Positions 15,440 to 22,632 of a DNA stretch of 31,415 nt are shown here, piece after piece. Source of the stretch: JAGOLU01 sp037138475 (GTDB lineage: Bacteria; Patescibacteriota; Microgenomatia; UBA1406; GWC2-37-13). The stretch is from assembly GCA_037138475.1 (NCBI GenBank), contig JBAXII010000016.1, forward strand, positions 1 to 31,415. The letters are read 5' to 3'. Positions within the stretch are counted from its first letter, which is position 1. The number at the start of each line of letters is the position of its first letter. The position numbers were made by a program, and so were the translations under genes. The notes beneath the pieces are model-generated. The model searched no databases and had not been told where the DNA came from. It saw only the letters and a program-made list of their open reading frames with translations.

Positions 15440-16888
15440 TTACACACTATTTGGCTCTTCTGAGCTGATCACGTCATCGTTAGATTCAAAGTACTGGCGT
15501 GAGATGTTCTTTATCTTCTCTAGCTCAAACTCGTAATAGATACCGTCATTCCTCCTTTTCTTATTTGAAGAAAGGTTGTAGTTGTTTATTGCCCATCCCA
15601 CCTTCCTGTCATTCCAACTCTCTCCTCTAGAATCATTATCCAAATTGGCAACAATGTCTATCCTACTTAGTAAGTCCCTGGTTATTTCTTTAACAGATAG
15701 TAGAACTATATCAGTGGTTACAAATCGTGTGAGTAAATAAGCTATGATTTCTTGCTCTTTATCCTTTGGATAAAATGTCATGTATTTGGCAAGCTGTTGG
15801 TAATATTTCTGAGTCTCTTCTATGGTGTCGACTGGTACTTCGCAAAACCTCATTATTGTTTCTATGGGGAGCCAAAGGTCAAGCTCTCTACCTATAAGTT
15901 TTTTGGTTGTTTTATATTCTTCGTTCAACTTAATTAGGATTTGCTTTACTTCCTTGCCATTTCTTAGCAACGAATATATGTCAGTTCTATAGTTCGACCA
16001 GTCAGCATTTTGATCGTCAGGCGTTGGATACACTTCATGCGTCCGCACAATTGGTATAAGAAGACACCTGTCTTTAAGGTCTTCTGGTAGTTCAATGGTT
16101 GAGGCAAACGCTTTCGGGGAATAGGTCTCAAACTCGAGTATTTTCCTGCCTTTAGACATGTCCATAACTCGTCTCTTTCCTCCATCTATCTTATAGCTGT
16201 CCGTCAAAATCTCACGAATCTCGTAGTTGTTGTCGTTATGAAGGCTGTCAGCTTGGTCATACAAGATTGTTCCCCTTGTACCAGAGATGATGTCGCCTAA
16301 TGATGCAACAGTTGGCCTTCCTTTTGAAGCGTTAAAGCACAACTTATGTAAGCAGCTAAGCAACTGTGACTTACCACTCGCCTTTGGTGCTTTGATATGG
16401 AGAAATGGATAAGAGAAGAACAGTCTGTGAAAATAGGTTCCTATTGTCCATGCCGTAATCAAATGGTACTCAAGATCACTAGAAAGGTAGAAAAACTTTT
16501 TAAATACCCCCTTCGTATTTTGGTATGTTTCTTTGGCTGAAACAGTTGGATTGTCGAGTAATTGCTTTACATTATTTCGAGTCAGCTTTTCGTCAAGATT
16601 CACAAGCAGCTTTCCATCATCGTCGATATACATTGACTTGCCTTCTGATACAACCTCTAACGACGATTGTTTTATTATCTGATTAGGTGAAAACACCAGG
16701 TAAGAATTCGTTGAAGTAAACTTACCATCTACTCGCTTTCTTTCACGAAAGCCAACTACTGATATGCCTTCAATAAAATCAAGGGCGGGGTGAACGGATC
16801 TGCATTCATCGTTCACGTCACGCGTCATGTTTTTTAGAACCTTATCTAAATCGCCATTTTCCTTCTCATTGTCGTTATTAATACTCAT
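15440..16888 (-). CDS. AAA+/SF3-like helicase of the element's replication module
   Basis: A 482-residue cytoplasmic protein. The Walker A motif is KAPKASGKSQLL near residue 175, the Walker B-like strand GTILYDQAD near 215, a sensor-1-like strand ends Y-S-P-K-A-F-A-S-T near 265, and an Arg-finger candidate lies in D-L-K-D-R-C-L-L-I-P-I. This order resembles helicases encoded beside primases in plasmids and phages (DUF3631-like or P4-type C-terminal domains). The C-terminal part is charged and may hold a winged helix. The CHC2 zinc-finger gene lies 14 bp upstream in the same direction. I infer that it unwinds the element's DNA for replication after excision. An exact family needs a profile search. 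Confidence 0.75.
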   Translation of the reverse strand: MSINNDNEKENGDLDKVLKNMTRDVNDECRSVHPALDFIEGISVVGFRERKRVDGKFTSTNSYLVFSPNQIIKQSSLEVVSEGKSMYIDDDGKLLVNLDEKLTRNNVKQLLDNPTVSAKETYQNTKGVFKKFFYLSSDLEYHLITAWTIGTYFHRLFFSYPFLHIKAPKASGKSQLLSCLHKLCFNASKGRPTVASLGDIISGTRGTILYDQADSLHNDNNYEIREILTDSYKIDGGKRRVMDMSKGRKILEFETYSPKAFASTIELPEDLKDRCLLIPIVRTHEVYPTPDDQNADWSNYRTDIYSLLRNGKEVKQILIKLNEEYKTTKKLIGRELDLWLPIETIMRFCEVPVDTIEETQKYYQQLAKYMTFYPKDKEQEIIAYLLTRFVTTDIVLLSVKEITRDLLSRIDIVANLDNDSRGESWNDRKVGWAINNYNLSSNKKRRNDGIYYEFELEKIKNISRQYFESNDDVISSEEPNSV

Positions 16889-16902
16889 ATATATATTGGA
16901 TA

Positions 16903-17505
16903 CTACAAATTGTTAATAAATTGAACAGCGCTTTTAAAATCCAATCCTTCTTTTTGCATCACGTAGTTGATAGTGTTTCCTCCTTGTTTACATCCAAAAC
17001 AATAAAAGCTATTTGACTCTGGATAGGTGTAAAATGATGGTGATCTATCGTCATGCAAGGGACATCTTCCTACAAAGTTTTTTCCCGATCTCCTCAATCG
17101 GGTATCGTGTTCTACTACTGAAAGTAGACTATGGCTTACTGCCGATTCTACATCTAGATAGCCAGATCTGACGTTTCTATGAGGTGATAAACGGTGCTTA
17201 TATCTCATGAATCTAGATCGCTGGTTTCCAAGGCAAACTAAGTCTTTTACATGAGTATTTTTGAGAATTGCATTACATAGTATCTGCTCATCTTCAGTAA
17301 GCTTCGATATTTTTCGAATAAGATCCTCGATGATATCCTTTACCTTACTAATTATTTCGTCCAGTTCTCTGATCTTCGAATCAATAATGTCTAAATCCTT
17401 TAGAACTGATATATCAAAGTCGATCTTGTCTGTTTTGGATAGGTCTTCGCTCCACTCTCGTTCAAGCTCTAGCCATTGTTCGTCTGACATGTTCTGGGTG
17501 TGCAT
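16903..17505 (-). CDS. CHC2 zinc-finger primase-like protein lacking a TOPRIM domain
   Basis: A 200-residue protein. The N-terminal ~95 residues are a charged coiled coil, followed by a basic linker. From about residue 135 comes a DnaG-type CHC2 zinc finger: N-F-V-G-R-C-P-L-H-D-D-R-S-P-S-F, then F-Y-C-F-G-C-K-Q-G-G-N, supplying Cys-His-Cys-Cys ligands. It ends at K-S-A-V-Q-F-I-N-N-L, where a full primase would go on into the catalytic TOPRIM core, which is absent. Alone it could bind single-stranded DNA or origin sequence, or recruit another primase. A start at 17490 (MSDEQW) is possible and would reduce overlap with the small upstream ORF. Confidence 0.85.
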   Translation of the reverse strand: MHTQNMSDEQWLELEREWSEDLSKTDKIDFDISVLKDLDIIDSKIRELDEIISKVKDIIEDLIRKISKLTEDEQILCNAILKNTHVKDLVCLGNQRSRFMRYKHRLSPHRNVRSGYLDVESAVSHSLLSVVEHDTRLRRSGKNFVGRCPLHDDRSPSFYTYPESNSFYCFGCKQGGNTINYVMQKEGLDFKSAVQFINNL

Positions 17506-17653
17506 TGGTGTTTTTAAACTGATAATTGCGGTTTATTTGCGGTTTCTTGTCCTTGTCTTCTAACTGAACTCTGATCAGACTGAACACATAGTCGTAAACC
17601 TCATCTACAGGTGTTGAGTTGTTCTCGACTTGTGAATAGGTTACGTTAAACAT
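17462..17653 (-). CDS. Possible 63-aa protein, unknown
   Basis: This ORF starts one base past the DUF5659 stop (TAA C ATG), as expected for coupled translation. It overlaps the start of the CHC2 gene by up to 44 bp. The product (MFNVTYSQVENNSTPVDEV...) is polar and has no recognised motif. The position favours a real gene, but the composition is not decisive. Confidence 0.4.
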   Translation of the reverse strand: MFNVTYSQVENNSTPVDEVYDYVFSLIRVQLEDKDKKPQINRNYQFKNTNAHPEHVRRTMARA

Positions 17654-17654
17654 G

Positions 17655-17894
17655 TTATCTATCTGAATATATTCTCGACTTTAGGTACTTCAGCTGTGTA
17701 AAAAGTGCTTGTGGCTCGATGGCTAGTTTCTTCTGCCAATATGATTCAATCAATTCATGTTGCTTGTCATCTGACTTGAAGATGAACTCCGTTCTAGAAG
17801 GGTTTGTTTTATCTAGAGAATCGAGCGGGTAAAACAGTGAGAGAGTCGTTGCTAGGAATATGTCAGAGGTTTTGAGGGTATTGTGTGTATTCAT
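17655..17894 (-). CDS. DUF5659 domain protein
   Basis: A 79-residue protein matching the DUF5659 pattern from memory: an early K-T-S-D-I-F-L-A-T motif, a central R-T-E-F-I-F-K-S-D-D strand, a helix with E-L-I-E-S-Y-W, and a final L-K-Y-L-K-S-R-I-Y-S. Members are small proteins of unknown role, often found in CPR genomes and phage- or plasmid-like regions. It opens the replication-module group here. Confidence 0.65.
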   Translation of the reverse strand: MNTHNTLKTSDIFLATTLSLFYPLDSLDKTNPSRTEFIFKSDDKQHELIESYWQKKLAIEPQALFTQLKYLKSRIYSDR

Positions 17895-18061
17895 ATTGAT
17901 AAATGAGGTTTGCTCATCTATCTATATAGGACGAAATTCACGGCCGATATATCAAATGTCTATACAAGGCTCTGAACGTTCTTTTCGTGGAAAAAAGGTT
18001 TTTCCAGAGTTGAGGCTAAAGTACTGGTGAAGTGGGTCTATGTTTTCCAAAGTGTCTAAGA

Positions 18062-19471
18062 CTAAGAAGTAGAGGTAAGCTCGCCAAACAAAATACTGTT
18101 TTCATCAGCTTCACCCTTGGGAAGGTCTGGTTGACTGTTGCTTGATATGGAGTTATCTTTTGACACAAATATAGTCATTCTAAGTTTGTATTCCCTTTTC
18201 GGTTCAACTGGATAAAATGGATCATCAGATATGCCAATACTTTTGCAAAGTTTGTCGGTTAATTCTTGTTTCGCTTTTCTATATCGTTCTCCCTTTGTGG
18301 TACTTGCGACTTTTTCGTCCGTATTTATTACGCCACCATTTTGAGCTAATAAATATAGGAACTCCCATGACACAGTTGGCTTGGATATGTTTTTCATTCG
18401 TTTATCAGACATATCCATTTGTTCGGGCGTTACCTCATACACCTGATTTCTGACTATAATTTTCGCCCTCTCTTTGTTAATAAAACTGAGTTTTACTTGA
18501 CACCACTTTACTCCTGATGGGAGACTCAAACGATTCATTGATTGAAGGGTAGAAGGATTAGCTAAAGGCGGCATAATACGAACTTTGTCTGTTTGTTGTG
18601 CCGATGAGCGTAATTGGTCAATTATAAAAAAAATAAACATTTCAATCAGGCTTAAATATTTATCCCTTTTAAATAAATATGGACTCTTTTCTGTCCCATT
18701 TACTATACCCTTCATCTCTGAAACCCAAGATTGGATGTCCATTAGGCTAAGCATCGAAAGCTTATGGGCTTTATATAATTTTAATCTTCTGTTCAATTCT
18801 TGTCTGTATCCATAAAGTGCAAAAGGAACAAGGAGTAACTGTTCATAAACAGACCAGGACACAATGCCATCTCTGATCTTCAATAGCTCTAATGAGTCGC
18901 TATATTCATCAAAGTTTGTAGATATCCTGTATGAGGATATATACTCTTTGTCCTCAGGATAGTCAGAGGTGTACCCCGGACCGTACTTACTAAAAGTCAC
19001 ATAGGGAGCAATAATTTCTCGGTGTCCTGTTTCGTACAGACCCCAAAGCATTGATCTAACACTGTTGTATAGTCTGATTGTCTTATCACCACTAATTCCA
19101 TGCTTTCCACTTTTCAGATCCTCATATCGTTGATTTTCATTTGTACCTGGTGAGTAGTATTGTTTAAAGCTTGGGTCATTGAGGTGTATAAGGGGTATTT
19201 TTTCCTTCTTTAGCTTACCTAGGAGAGTCTCTCTTACTCTTTCAATATCCCGCAGAACTAGCTTTTCCAGACGCACTGACTCTTTAATGTCATTTCTCTT
19301 TTGACTTTCCATTTCACTTTCTATCATGCGAAATATGGGAAGACTCTGCACAAATGACACAAACTCTGAGAGATAAATGAAGAACTGACTATCCGTAAGG
19401 TCCTTTTGTTTGAAATACTTTCGCTTATCTTGTATTGCATCTATCAGCAAATTTGTCTTATCCATGCTCAT
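18062..19471 (-). CDS. 469-aa protein of unknown function, possible C-terminal winged helix
   Basis: A large cytoplasmic protein without signal peptide or transmembrane helix. Residues 1-330 are helical and rich in charged and aromatic residues. Near residue 335 a beta-rich part begins (V-K-L-S-F-I-N-K-E-R-A-K-I-I-V), followed by V-S-W-E-F-L-Y-L-L-A-Q-N-G-G-V-I-N-T and K-A-K-Q-E-L-T-D-K-L. It ends near P-F-Y-P-V-E-P-K-R-E-Y-K-L. This spacing resembles an OmpR-type winged helix, a resemblance only. The C-terminus is low complexity. It is the largest unassigned gene of the element and sits back to back with the exported-protein gene at 19545. A replication initiator or regulator is possible. 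Confidence 0.7.
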   Translation of the reverse strand: MSMDKTNLLIDAIQDKRKYFKQKDLTDSQFFIYLSEFVSFVQSLPIFRMIESEMESQKRNDIKESVRLEKLVLRDIERVRETLLGKLKKEKIPLIHLNDPSFKQYYSPGTNENQRYEDLKSGKHGISGDKTIRLYNSVRSMLWGLYETGHREIIAPYVTFSKYGPGYTSDYPEDKEYISSYRISTNFDEYSDSLELLKIRDGIVSWSVYEQLLLVPFALYGYRQELNRRLKLYKAHKLSMLSLMDIQSWVSEMKGIVNGTEKSPYLFKRDKYLSLIEMFIFFIIDQLRSSAQQTDKVRIMPPLANPSTLQSMNRLSLPSGVKWCQVKLSFINKERAKIIVRNQVYEVTPEQMDMSDKRMKNISKPTVSWEFLYLLAQNGGVINTDEKVASTTKGERYRKAKQELTDKLCKSIGISDDPFYPVEPKREYKLRMTIFVSKDNSISSNSQPDLPKGEADENSILFGELTSTS

Positions 19472-19506
19472 ATTAATATTAATTTAGCCTATTGTAACTG
19501 TCCTTT

Positions 19507-19536
19507 TTCGACGTTCAAGTGGTCAGGGTGTACAAT
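19507..19536 (+). promoter_or_regulatory. Candidate promoter for the exported-protein gene
   Basis: TTCGAC (19507-19512) and TACAAT (19531-19536), preceded by TG, are 18 bp apart. Start of transcription would fall at or just before ATG 19545, implying a leaderless or nearly leaderless mRNA. This is a weak match and is offered only as a candidate. Confidence 0.25.
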
Positions 19537-19544
19537 ATGCAGTC

Positions 19545-19982
19545 ATGAGGGTAAAAGGTGTTCTTTTTTGCGTAACAGCCGTTATTCTGCTTGCCCCTTC
19601 TTTTGTTTCTGCTCGTTCAGGCTGTTGCTCGAGTCATGGTGGAGTATGCGGGTGTGGTTGTTGTGATGGATCGTCTCTTTCACGTACATGTGCCCCATAC
19701 TACCCACAATGCAATAGGGTTCAGGAAGAAGCTCCCGCCCAGGTACAACAGGTGTTTGTACCAGTGATCAATACCCCAGTCCCATTACCAACCAAGATTA
19801 TCTACCCCACTTCCTCTCCCACCCTAACTCCGTCGCCCAAGCCTACCCTTGTCAAACTTCAAAAACCAACAATAAAACCATCACAACCAATCTCACCTAC
19901 TATACTAGTGCCAGTCGAAGTATCTAAAGCTGAATCAGACATTGGTATATGGGCATGGTTAAGGAGAATCTTTAAATACTGA
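19545..19982 (+). CDS. Exported protein with Cys-rich head and Pro/Thr-rich stalk
   Basis: A 145-residue protein. The signal peptide (VLFCVTAVILLAPSFVSA) is followed directly by a compact Cys-rich module of about 35 residues containing S-G-C-C-S-S-H-G-G-V-C-G, C-C-D-G and C-A-P-Y-Y-P-Q-C. I recall this G-C-C-S-x-H-G-G-V ... C-A-P-Y-Y-P pattern from small secreted proteins of many bacteria, of unknown role. A Pro/Thr/Ser-rich stalk of about 70 residues then leads to a short hydrophobic, basic end (IGIWAWLRRIFKY) that may anchor the protein. It is the first gene of the right-arm cargo. A surface or exclusion role is inference. Confidence 0.75.
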   Translation: MRVKGVLFCVTAVILLAPSFVSARSGCCSSHGGVCGCGCCDGSSLSRTCAPYYPQCNRVQEEAPAQVQQVFVPVINTPVPLPTKIIYPTSSPTLTPSPKPTLVKLQKPTIKPSQPISPTILVPVEVSKAESDIGIWAWLRRIFKY

Positions 19983-20009
19983 TTGAGATGATTTAGGGTA
20001 TATATCACT

Positions 20010-20507
20010 ATGATCACAACTATTCGCTCATTACTAGCGGGAATATTAATATATACAGCAACTGTTTTATCCCCGAAAGTCACTCCAACTCTAGGACCTA
20101 TTCCAACTGTGGTTAAACAATCGCCCACACAAGTACTTAAAATTGCTCCGACGACCACTTTAGTCCCAACGGTTGTTCCTGAGACATGTAGATATAACAA
20201 AGAGCAGATGCTAGCACTTATGAAAAAGTTTAATTACTCCGATAGTGACATTGATAAGTATTTCACTCTTAGACCAGGAAATTGCTTTAATCCGAAACCC
20301 AAAGCAGGCAATCTGCCACTTCAAGATTTACAGCAGAAAGTTTCTGAGCTAGAAGGTTGTAAGAATCAAATGAATGAGTACTCTAGTTGTATGAATAGAG
20401 AGAGGGCGGCTCTTGAAGAATATAAGGATTGTATTAACTCATTTGTTGATCGCCATTGCTCCACACCACTTACAGGTTTTTGCTTTAAACCAGCATGTTC
20501 GTATTAA
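20010..20507 (+). CDS. Exported or anchored protein with Pro/Thr stalk and Cys-rich helical domain
   Basis: A 165-residue protein. The N-terminal hydrophobic stretch SLLAGILIYTATVL could be a signal peptide or anchor. A Pro/Thr-rich linker of about 40 residues follows, then a domain with eight Cys, including a helical part (K-V-S-E-L-E-G-C ... S-C-M-N-R-E-R-A-A-L-E-E-Y) and C-F-K-P-A-C-S-Y at the very end. It starts 27 bp past the preceding gene in the same direction and has the same stalk design. The family is not recognised. Confidence 0.65.
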   Translation: MITTIRSLLAGILIYTATVLSPKVTPTLGPIPTVVKQSPTQVLKIAPTTTLVPTVVPETCRYNKEQMLALMKKFNYSDSDIDKYFTLRPGNCFNPKPKAGNLPLQDLQQKVSELEGCKNQMNEYSSCMNRERAALEEYKDCINSFVDRHCSTPLTGFCFKPACSY

Positions 20508-20548
20508 CTTAGTTATGCGTCTGGATTGAAGAAAATAATAAACACTGG

Positions 20549-20803
20549 TCACAGTAGTTTCATCATCGTCTTTGTCTTCGATCTATCAAGAGCTCTCCTC
20601 AGTTCTTCTGCAAAGCTAGTTCTGTTGTCATAAGCCTTCTTACACAGGCCCAAATCTTCGTTATCTAGGGTCACACCGTCATCGTTGGTGTTTATATGCT
20701 CAATACACTGCCTAAGCTCAATAGATCGATTTGAAGAGACTAAGTAGGCAGAAATGAGGGTAATTACGGCGATAGTCAGTAAGACCAGTGAGACTGTTTT
20801 CAT
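20549..20803 (-). CDS. 84-aa protein with N-terminal membrane anchor
   Basis: A hydrophobic segment (SLVLLTIAVITLISAYLVSS) is followed by about 60 polar residues with two Cys (L-R-Q-C-I-E-H and G-L-C-K-K-A-Y) and a basic end (R-S-K-T-K-T-M-M-K-L-L). It is oriented against its neighbours. The family is not recognised. The ATG at 20803 opens directly into the anchor. Confidence 0.55.
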   Translation of the reverse strand: MKTVSLVLLTIAVITLISAYLVSSNRSIELRQCIEHINTNDDGVTLDNEDLGLCKKAYDNRTSFAEELRRALDRSKTKTMMKLL

Positions 20804-20812
20804 GTGTATATT

Positions 20813-20841
20813 TTATCAGGATTAGAGACAGGGAGTATAAT
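20813..20841 (+). promoter_or_regulatory. Candidate sigma70-type promoter
   Basis: TTATCA (20813-20818) and TATAAT (20836-20841) are separated by 17 bp. The -10 is a perfect consensus and the -35 matches 4 of 6. It would drive the two plus-strand membrane-protein genes at 20932 and 21227, with a leader of about 84 bases. Confidence 0.5.
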
Positions 20842-20931
20842 ATCGGCAAAATTAGGGAGCAATATTACTGATAATAACTATTCATCAAAAACTCTATACT
20901 TACAGGAGTTAGAGATTTAGGAAATTACAAC

Positions 20932-21189
20932 ATGAGCAATAACCAGCAGGTAAAACTAATAAAGGCGGACAGTCATATTGTTGAAATATTTAGGGGTTTG
21001 GTGTTACTTGCTTTATATTTATTGATCTTTGTTCTTATGGTATTCCTTCCAATCAGCAGTGCTGTATTAGTTGTTGCCAGCCTAATACATGGAGAGTGGA
21101 TAAAGGGAATGGAGTATTTTGTGATAGCAATAGTAGGCATTTACACAGCAAGGGGTTTGAGGGAATTACTAAAAGAGCAAAAATTCTAA
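20932..21189 (+). CDS. 85-aa membrane protein
   Basis: After a polar start (MSNNQQVKLIKADSH) come two hydrophobic helices (GLVLLALYLLIFVLMVFLPI and FVIAIVGIYTARGLRELL), the first long enough to continue into a third short segment. The C-terminus is charged. No family is recognised. The next gene starts about 40 bp downstream on the same strand, suggesting a two-gene unit. Confidence 0.6.
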   Translation: MSNNQQVKLIKADSHIVEIFRGLVLLALYLLIFVLMVFLPISSAVLVVASLIHGEWIKGMEYFVIAIVGIYTARGLRELLKEQKF

Positions 21190-21226
21190 CTATTTTCTAT
21201 TAGACAGTAATAAACATGGAAAACAT

Positions 21227-21817
21227 ATGAAAATAATAAAAGGTATATTTTTTAAAGAGTATAAGTATCTTTCGTTGTTGATATTTTTTATCTTTATTGC
21301 TTGGGGAGTTCTAATTCCAAAAAATCAGAAATCATCACAAACTTCATCTGAAGACATCACAGCGATCACTACTCCCTCAGTCATAATTTCGATCAAGCCC
21401 ACGAATATCCCGGAAATATCTACGCCTACACCAGACGTCGATAAAACACCACCTGAGGTTTTTACGTTTGAAGGTGGTGTTCCTCCAACATGCACAGATC
21501 AATTAATTGGACTAGAGAAAAATCGCGGGATAGTTAGCGTAGGAACTGGTTATTGGGAAGGGTCTGGAGAAGTTCTCTCCGTTCCCATAATTGGCTGTGT
21601 GTTCGGAGACGTTAAGAGAATTCAAGTTGATGAAAAAGACGTGTACTGGAATGAATCAGGCGAAATTTATACTCGGCTTAAACTTAATGTCCTGCTAGGC
21701 TTGAATAGATATAGAACTGAGATAACTGACAGCGCGGGTAATAAGACTATTAAATACCTAGATGTTACTTCAAAAAGAGTAAATCCCAACAAAATTGACG
21801 TCGACCTAAAACAGTAG
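21227..21817 (+). CDS. Membrane-anchored protein with Ig-like extracellular domain
   Basis: A 196-residue protein. The N-terminal anchor (YLSLLIFFIFIAWGVLI) is followed by a Ser/Thr/Pro-rich linker (about residues 35-75) and a beta-rich domain. That domain carries the signatures K-R-I-Q-V-D, L-G-L-N-R-Y-R-T-E-I-T-D and S-A-G-N-K-T, which look like bacterial Ig-like folds (the last resembles the usual D-x-A-G-N turn). Two Cys may form a disulfide. This is the third stalked surface protein of the element's right arm. Confidence 0.65.
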   Translation: MKIIKGIFFKEYKYLSLLIFFIFIAWGVLIPKNQKSSQTSSEDITAITTPSVIISIKPTNIPEISTPTPDVDKTPPEVFTFEGGVPPTCTDQLIGLEKNRGIVSVGTGYWEGSGEVLSVPIIGCVFGDVKRIQVDEKDVYWNESGEIYTRLKLNVLLGLNRYRTEITDSAGNKTIKYLDVTSKRVNPNKIDVDLKQ

Positions 21818-21917
21818 ATAATAGATTATTATGCTATCACAGTGAATGTTTAGCTAACCTGCATCTAAACTACACCATCCCATTTGGCTTTCATGATGCT
21901 CTACACATACAAATCGA

Positions 21918-21936
21918 TGTAGTTATGTAGTTATTT
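21918..21936 (+). repeat. 19-bp inverted copy of the xis-int upstream motif
   Basis: TGTAGTTATGTAGTTATTT here is the exact reverse complement of 15331-15349. It lies between the 3' ends of the Ig-like protein gene and the zinc-ribbon gene. Confidence 0.6.
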
Positions 21937-21955
21937 CCAGAAGGTATAAGGAGGA

Positions 21956-22342
21956 TTAGTACTGGAGGTTGTGACAGATCCTGCATAGGTTGTAATCACT
22001 AAACTCAGGCATGTATAAGATTCTCACTCTCCTTTGGCATTGGTTGCATATAAACCAGAAGACATAACCTTTACCTAGATTTGACTTGGTGTAAGTTAGC
22101 ACTACCTTGTTCTCCAACGGTTTTGTTGGGTTATTGAGACTGAGAACTTTGGAAATGTTGGTATATTCTGCTGTTCCCTTGATAAGCCTGTTTACGTCAT
22201 TTTCGTTATTTAAATCAAGCGGTGGTTTACCTTCCTTCCTGAGAAGTTCATTAAACACACAGTGATTGTGTCTTACAAAGTTACTAGCCCTAGTTTGAGC
22301 GCATCTCGATGTTCTTGCTCTGCTGTTATAGTTGTTAGTCAT
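21956..22342 (-). CDS. Zinc-ribbon protein, unknown function
   Basis: A 128-residue protein from ATG 22342. The C-terminal half holds two CxxC pairs, F-I-C-N-Q-C-Q-R-R-V-R-I-L-Y and N-L-C-R-I-C-H-N-L-Q-Y, an arrangement common in small zinc-ribbon proteins of mobile elements. The N-terminus is basic (S-R-A-R-T-S-R-C-A-Q-T-R) and may bind nucleic acid. It is the element gene closest to attR. A regulator or nucleic-acid-binding role is inference. Confidence 0.7.
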   Translation of the reverse strand: MTNNYNSRARTSRCAQTRASNFVRHNHCVFNELLRKEGKPPLDLNNENDVNRLIKGTAEYTNISKVLSLNNPTKPLENKVVLTYTKSNLGKGYVFWFICNQCQRRVRILYMPEFSDYNLCRICHNLQY

Positions 22343-22454
22343 ATAAAACAATAATTGATCATTTATAGACTATTAGAAGAAAGATGAGTCAATTCAATAG
22401 AGTGAGTCCATGAGTTACATGGCAATTTGGAGATCTTACTTACTATCTCAAACT

Positions 22455-22583
22455 CTACAGGAGGTAGTATTGCGTTCCTACGCTTGTAAACGTGGGGAAT
22501 CCTCTCTCCGCTACATCCACCTCAACGGTGATGAGGATGCCCTCAAGGCCGAGGGTGGCACCAGAATAAGCTGTCGCTAGCAT
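22455..22583 (-). pseudogene. comM: ComM/YifB, 5' part of split gene
   Basis: The frame begins at ATG 22583 and encodes MLATAYSGATLGLEGILI followed by T-V-E-V-D-V-A-E-R-G-F-P-T-F-T, the standard ComM start (A-x-x-x-S-G-A-x-x-G-L-x-G ... V-E-V-D). After the AC core at 22486-22487 the frame enters the element and stops at TAG 22455-22457 after nine foreign residues, giving a 42-residue peptide. It lies 49 bp past the stop of the upstream minus-strand gene. Confidence 0.93.
22477..22496. other. attR: junction between comM 5' part and integrated element
   Basis: In comM orientation this reads CCCACGTTTACAAGCGTAGG with the AC core at 22487-22486. The comM side is CCCACGTTT and the element side is AAGCGTAGG. 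Joined to the attL comM side it gives attB CCCACGTTTACCATCGTGGG, in which CCCACG and CGTGGG are perfect inverted repeats placed symmetrically about AC. Confidence 0.8.
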
Positions 22584-22632
22584 CGTGTGTGTATGTAATT
22601 ATTAATTAATACTTATTAATTAATAATTAGAA

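Larger units (their letters stand above)
12942..22487. mobile_element. 9.55-kb integrative element in comM
   Basis: The borders are defined by the two halves of comM and a shared AC core. Contents are a serine integrase next to attL, an excisionase-like HTH protein, a replication module (CHC2 zinc finger plus AAA+/SF3-like helicase), a DUF5659 protein, several unknown genes, and a right arm of small exported or membrane proteins and a zinc-ribbon protein. The element is visibly more A+T-rich than its flanks. No relaxase, coupling protein, capsid or large terminase is recognisable. It is thus an integrative element that depends on helpers, or a plasmid-like or satellite element. Whether it still excises is unknown, but the integrase and both junctions look intact. 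Confidence 0.88.

Noticed and set aside
17989..18005. GGAAAAAAGGTTTTTCC hairpin as a terminator for the 469-aa gene
   Set aside because: The stem is A/T-rich with a three-base loop and no T tract follows on the minus strand; too weak to call.
12942..22487. Complete prophage or conjugative element
   Set aside because: No capsid, portal, large terminase, relaxase or coupling protein is recognisable in the 9.5 kb.
22477..22496. Crossover at CC or GT instead of AC
   Set aside because: A CC crossover gives F-P-A-L-T, which is possible, and GT gives T-S-V-G; only AC restores F-T-I-V-G-L-P and lies at the exact symmetry centre of the rebuilt attB.
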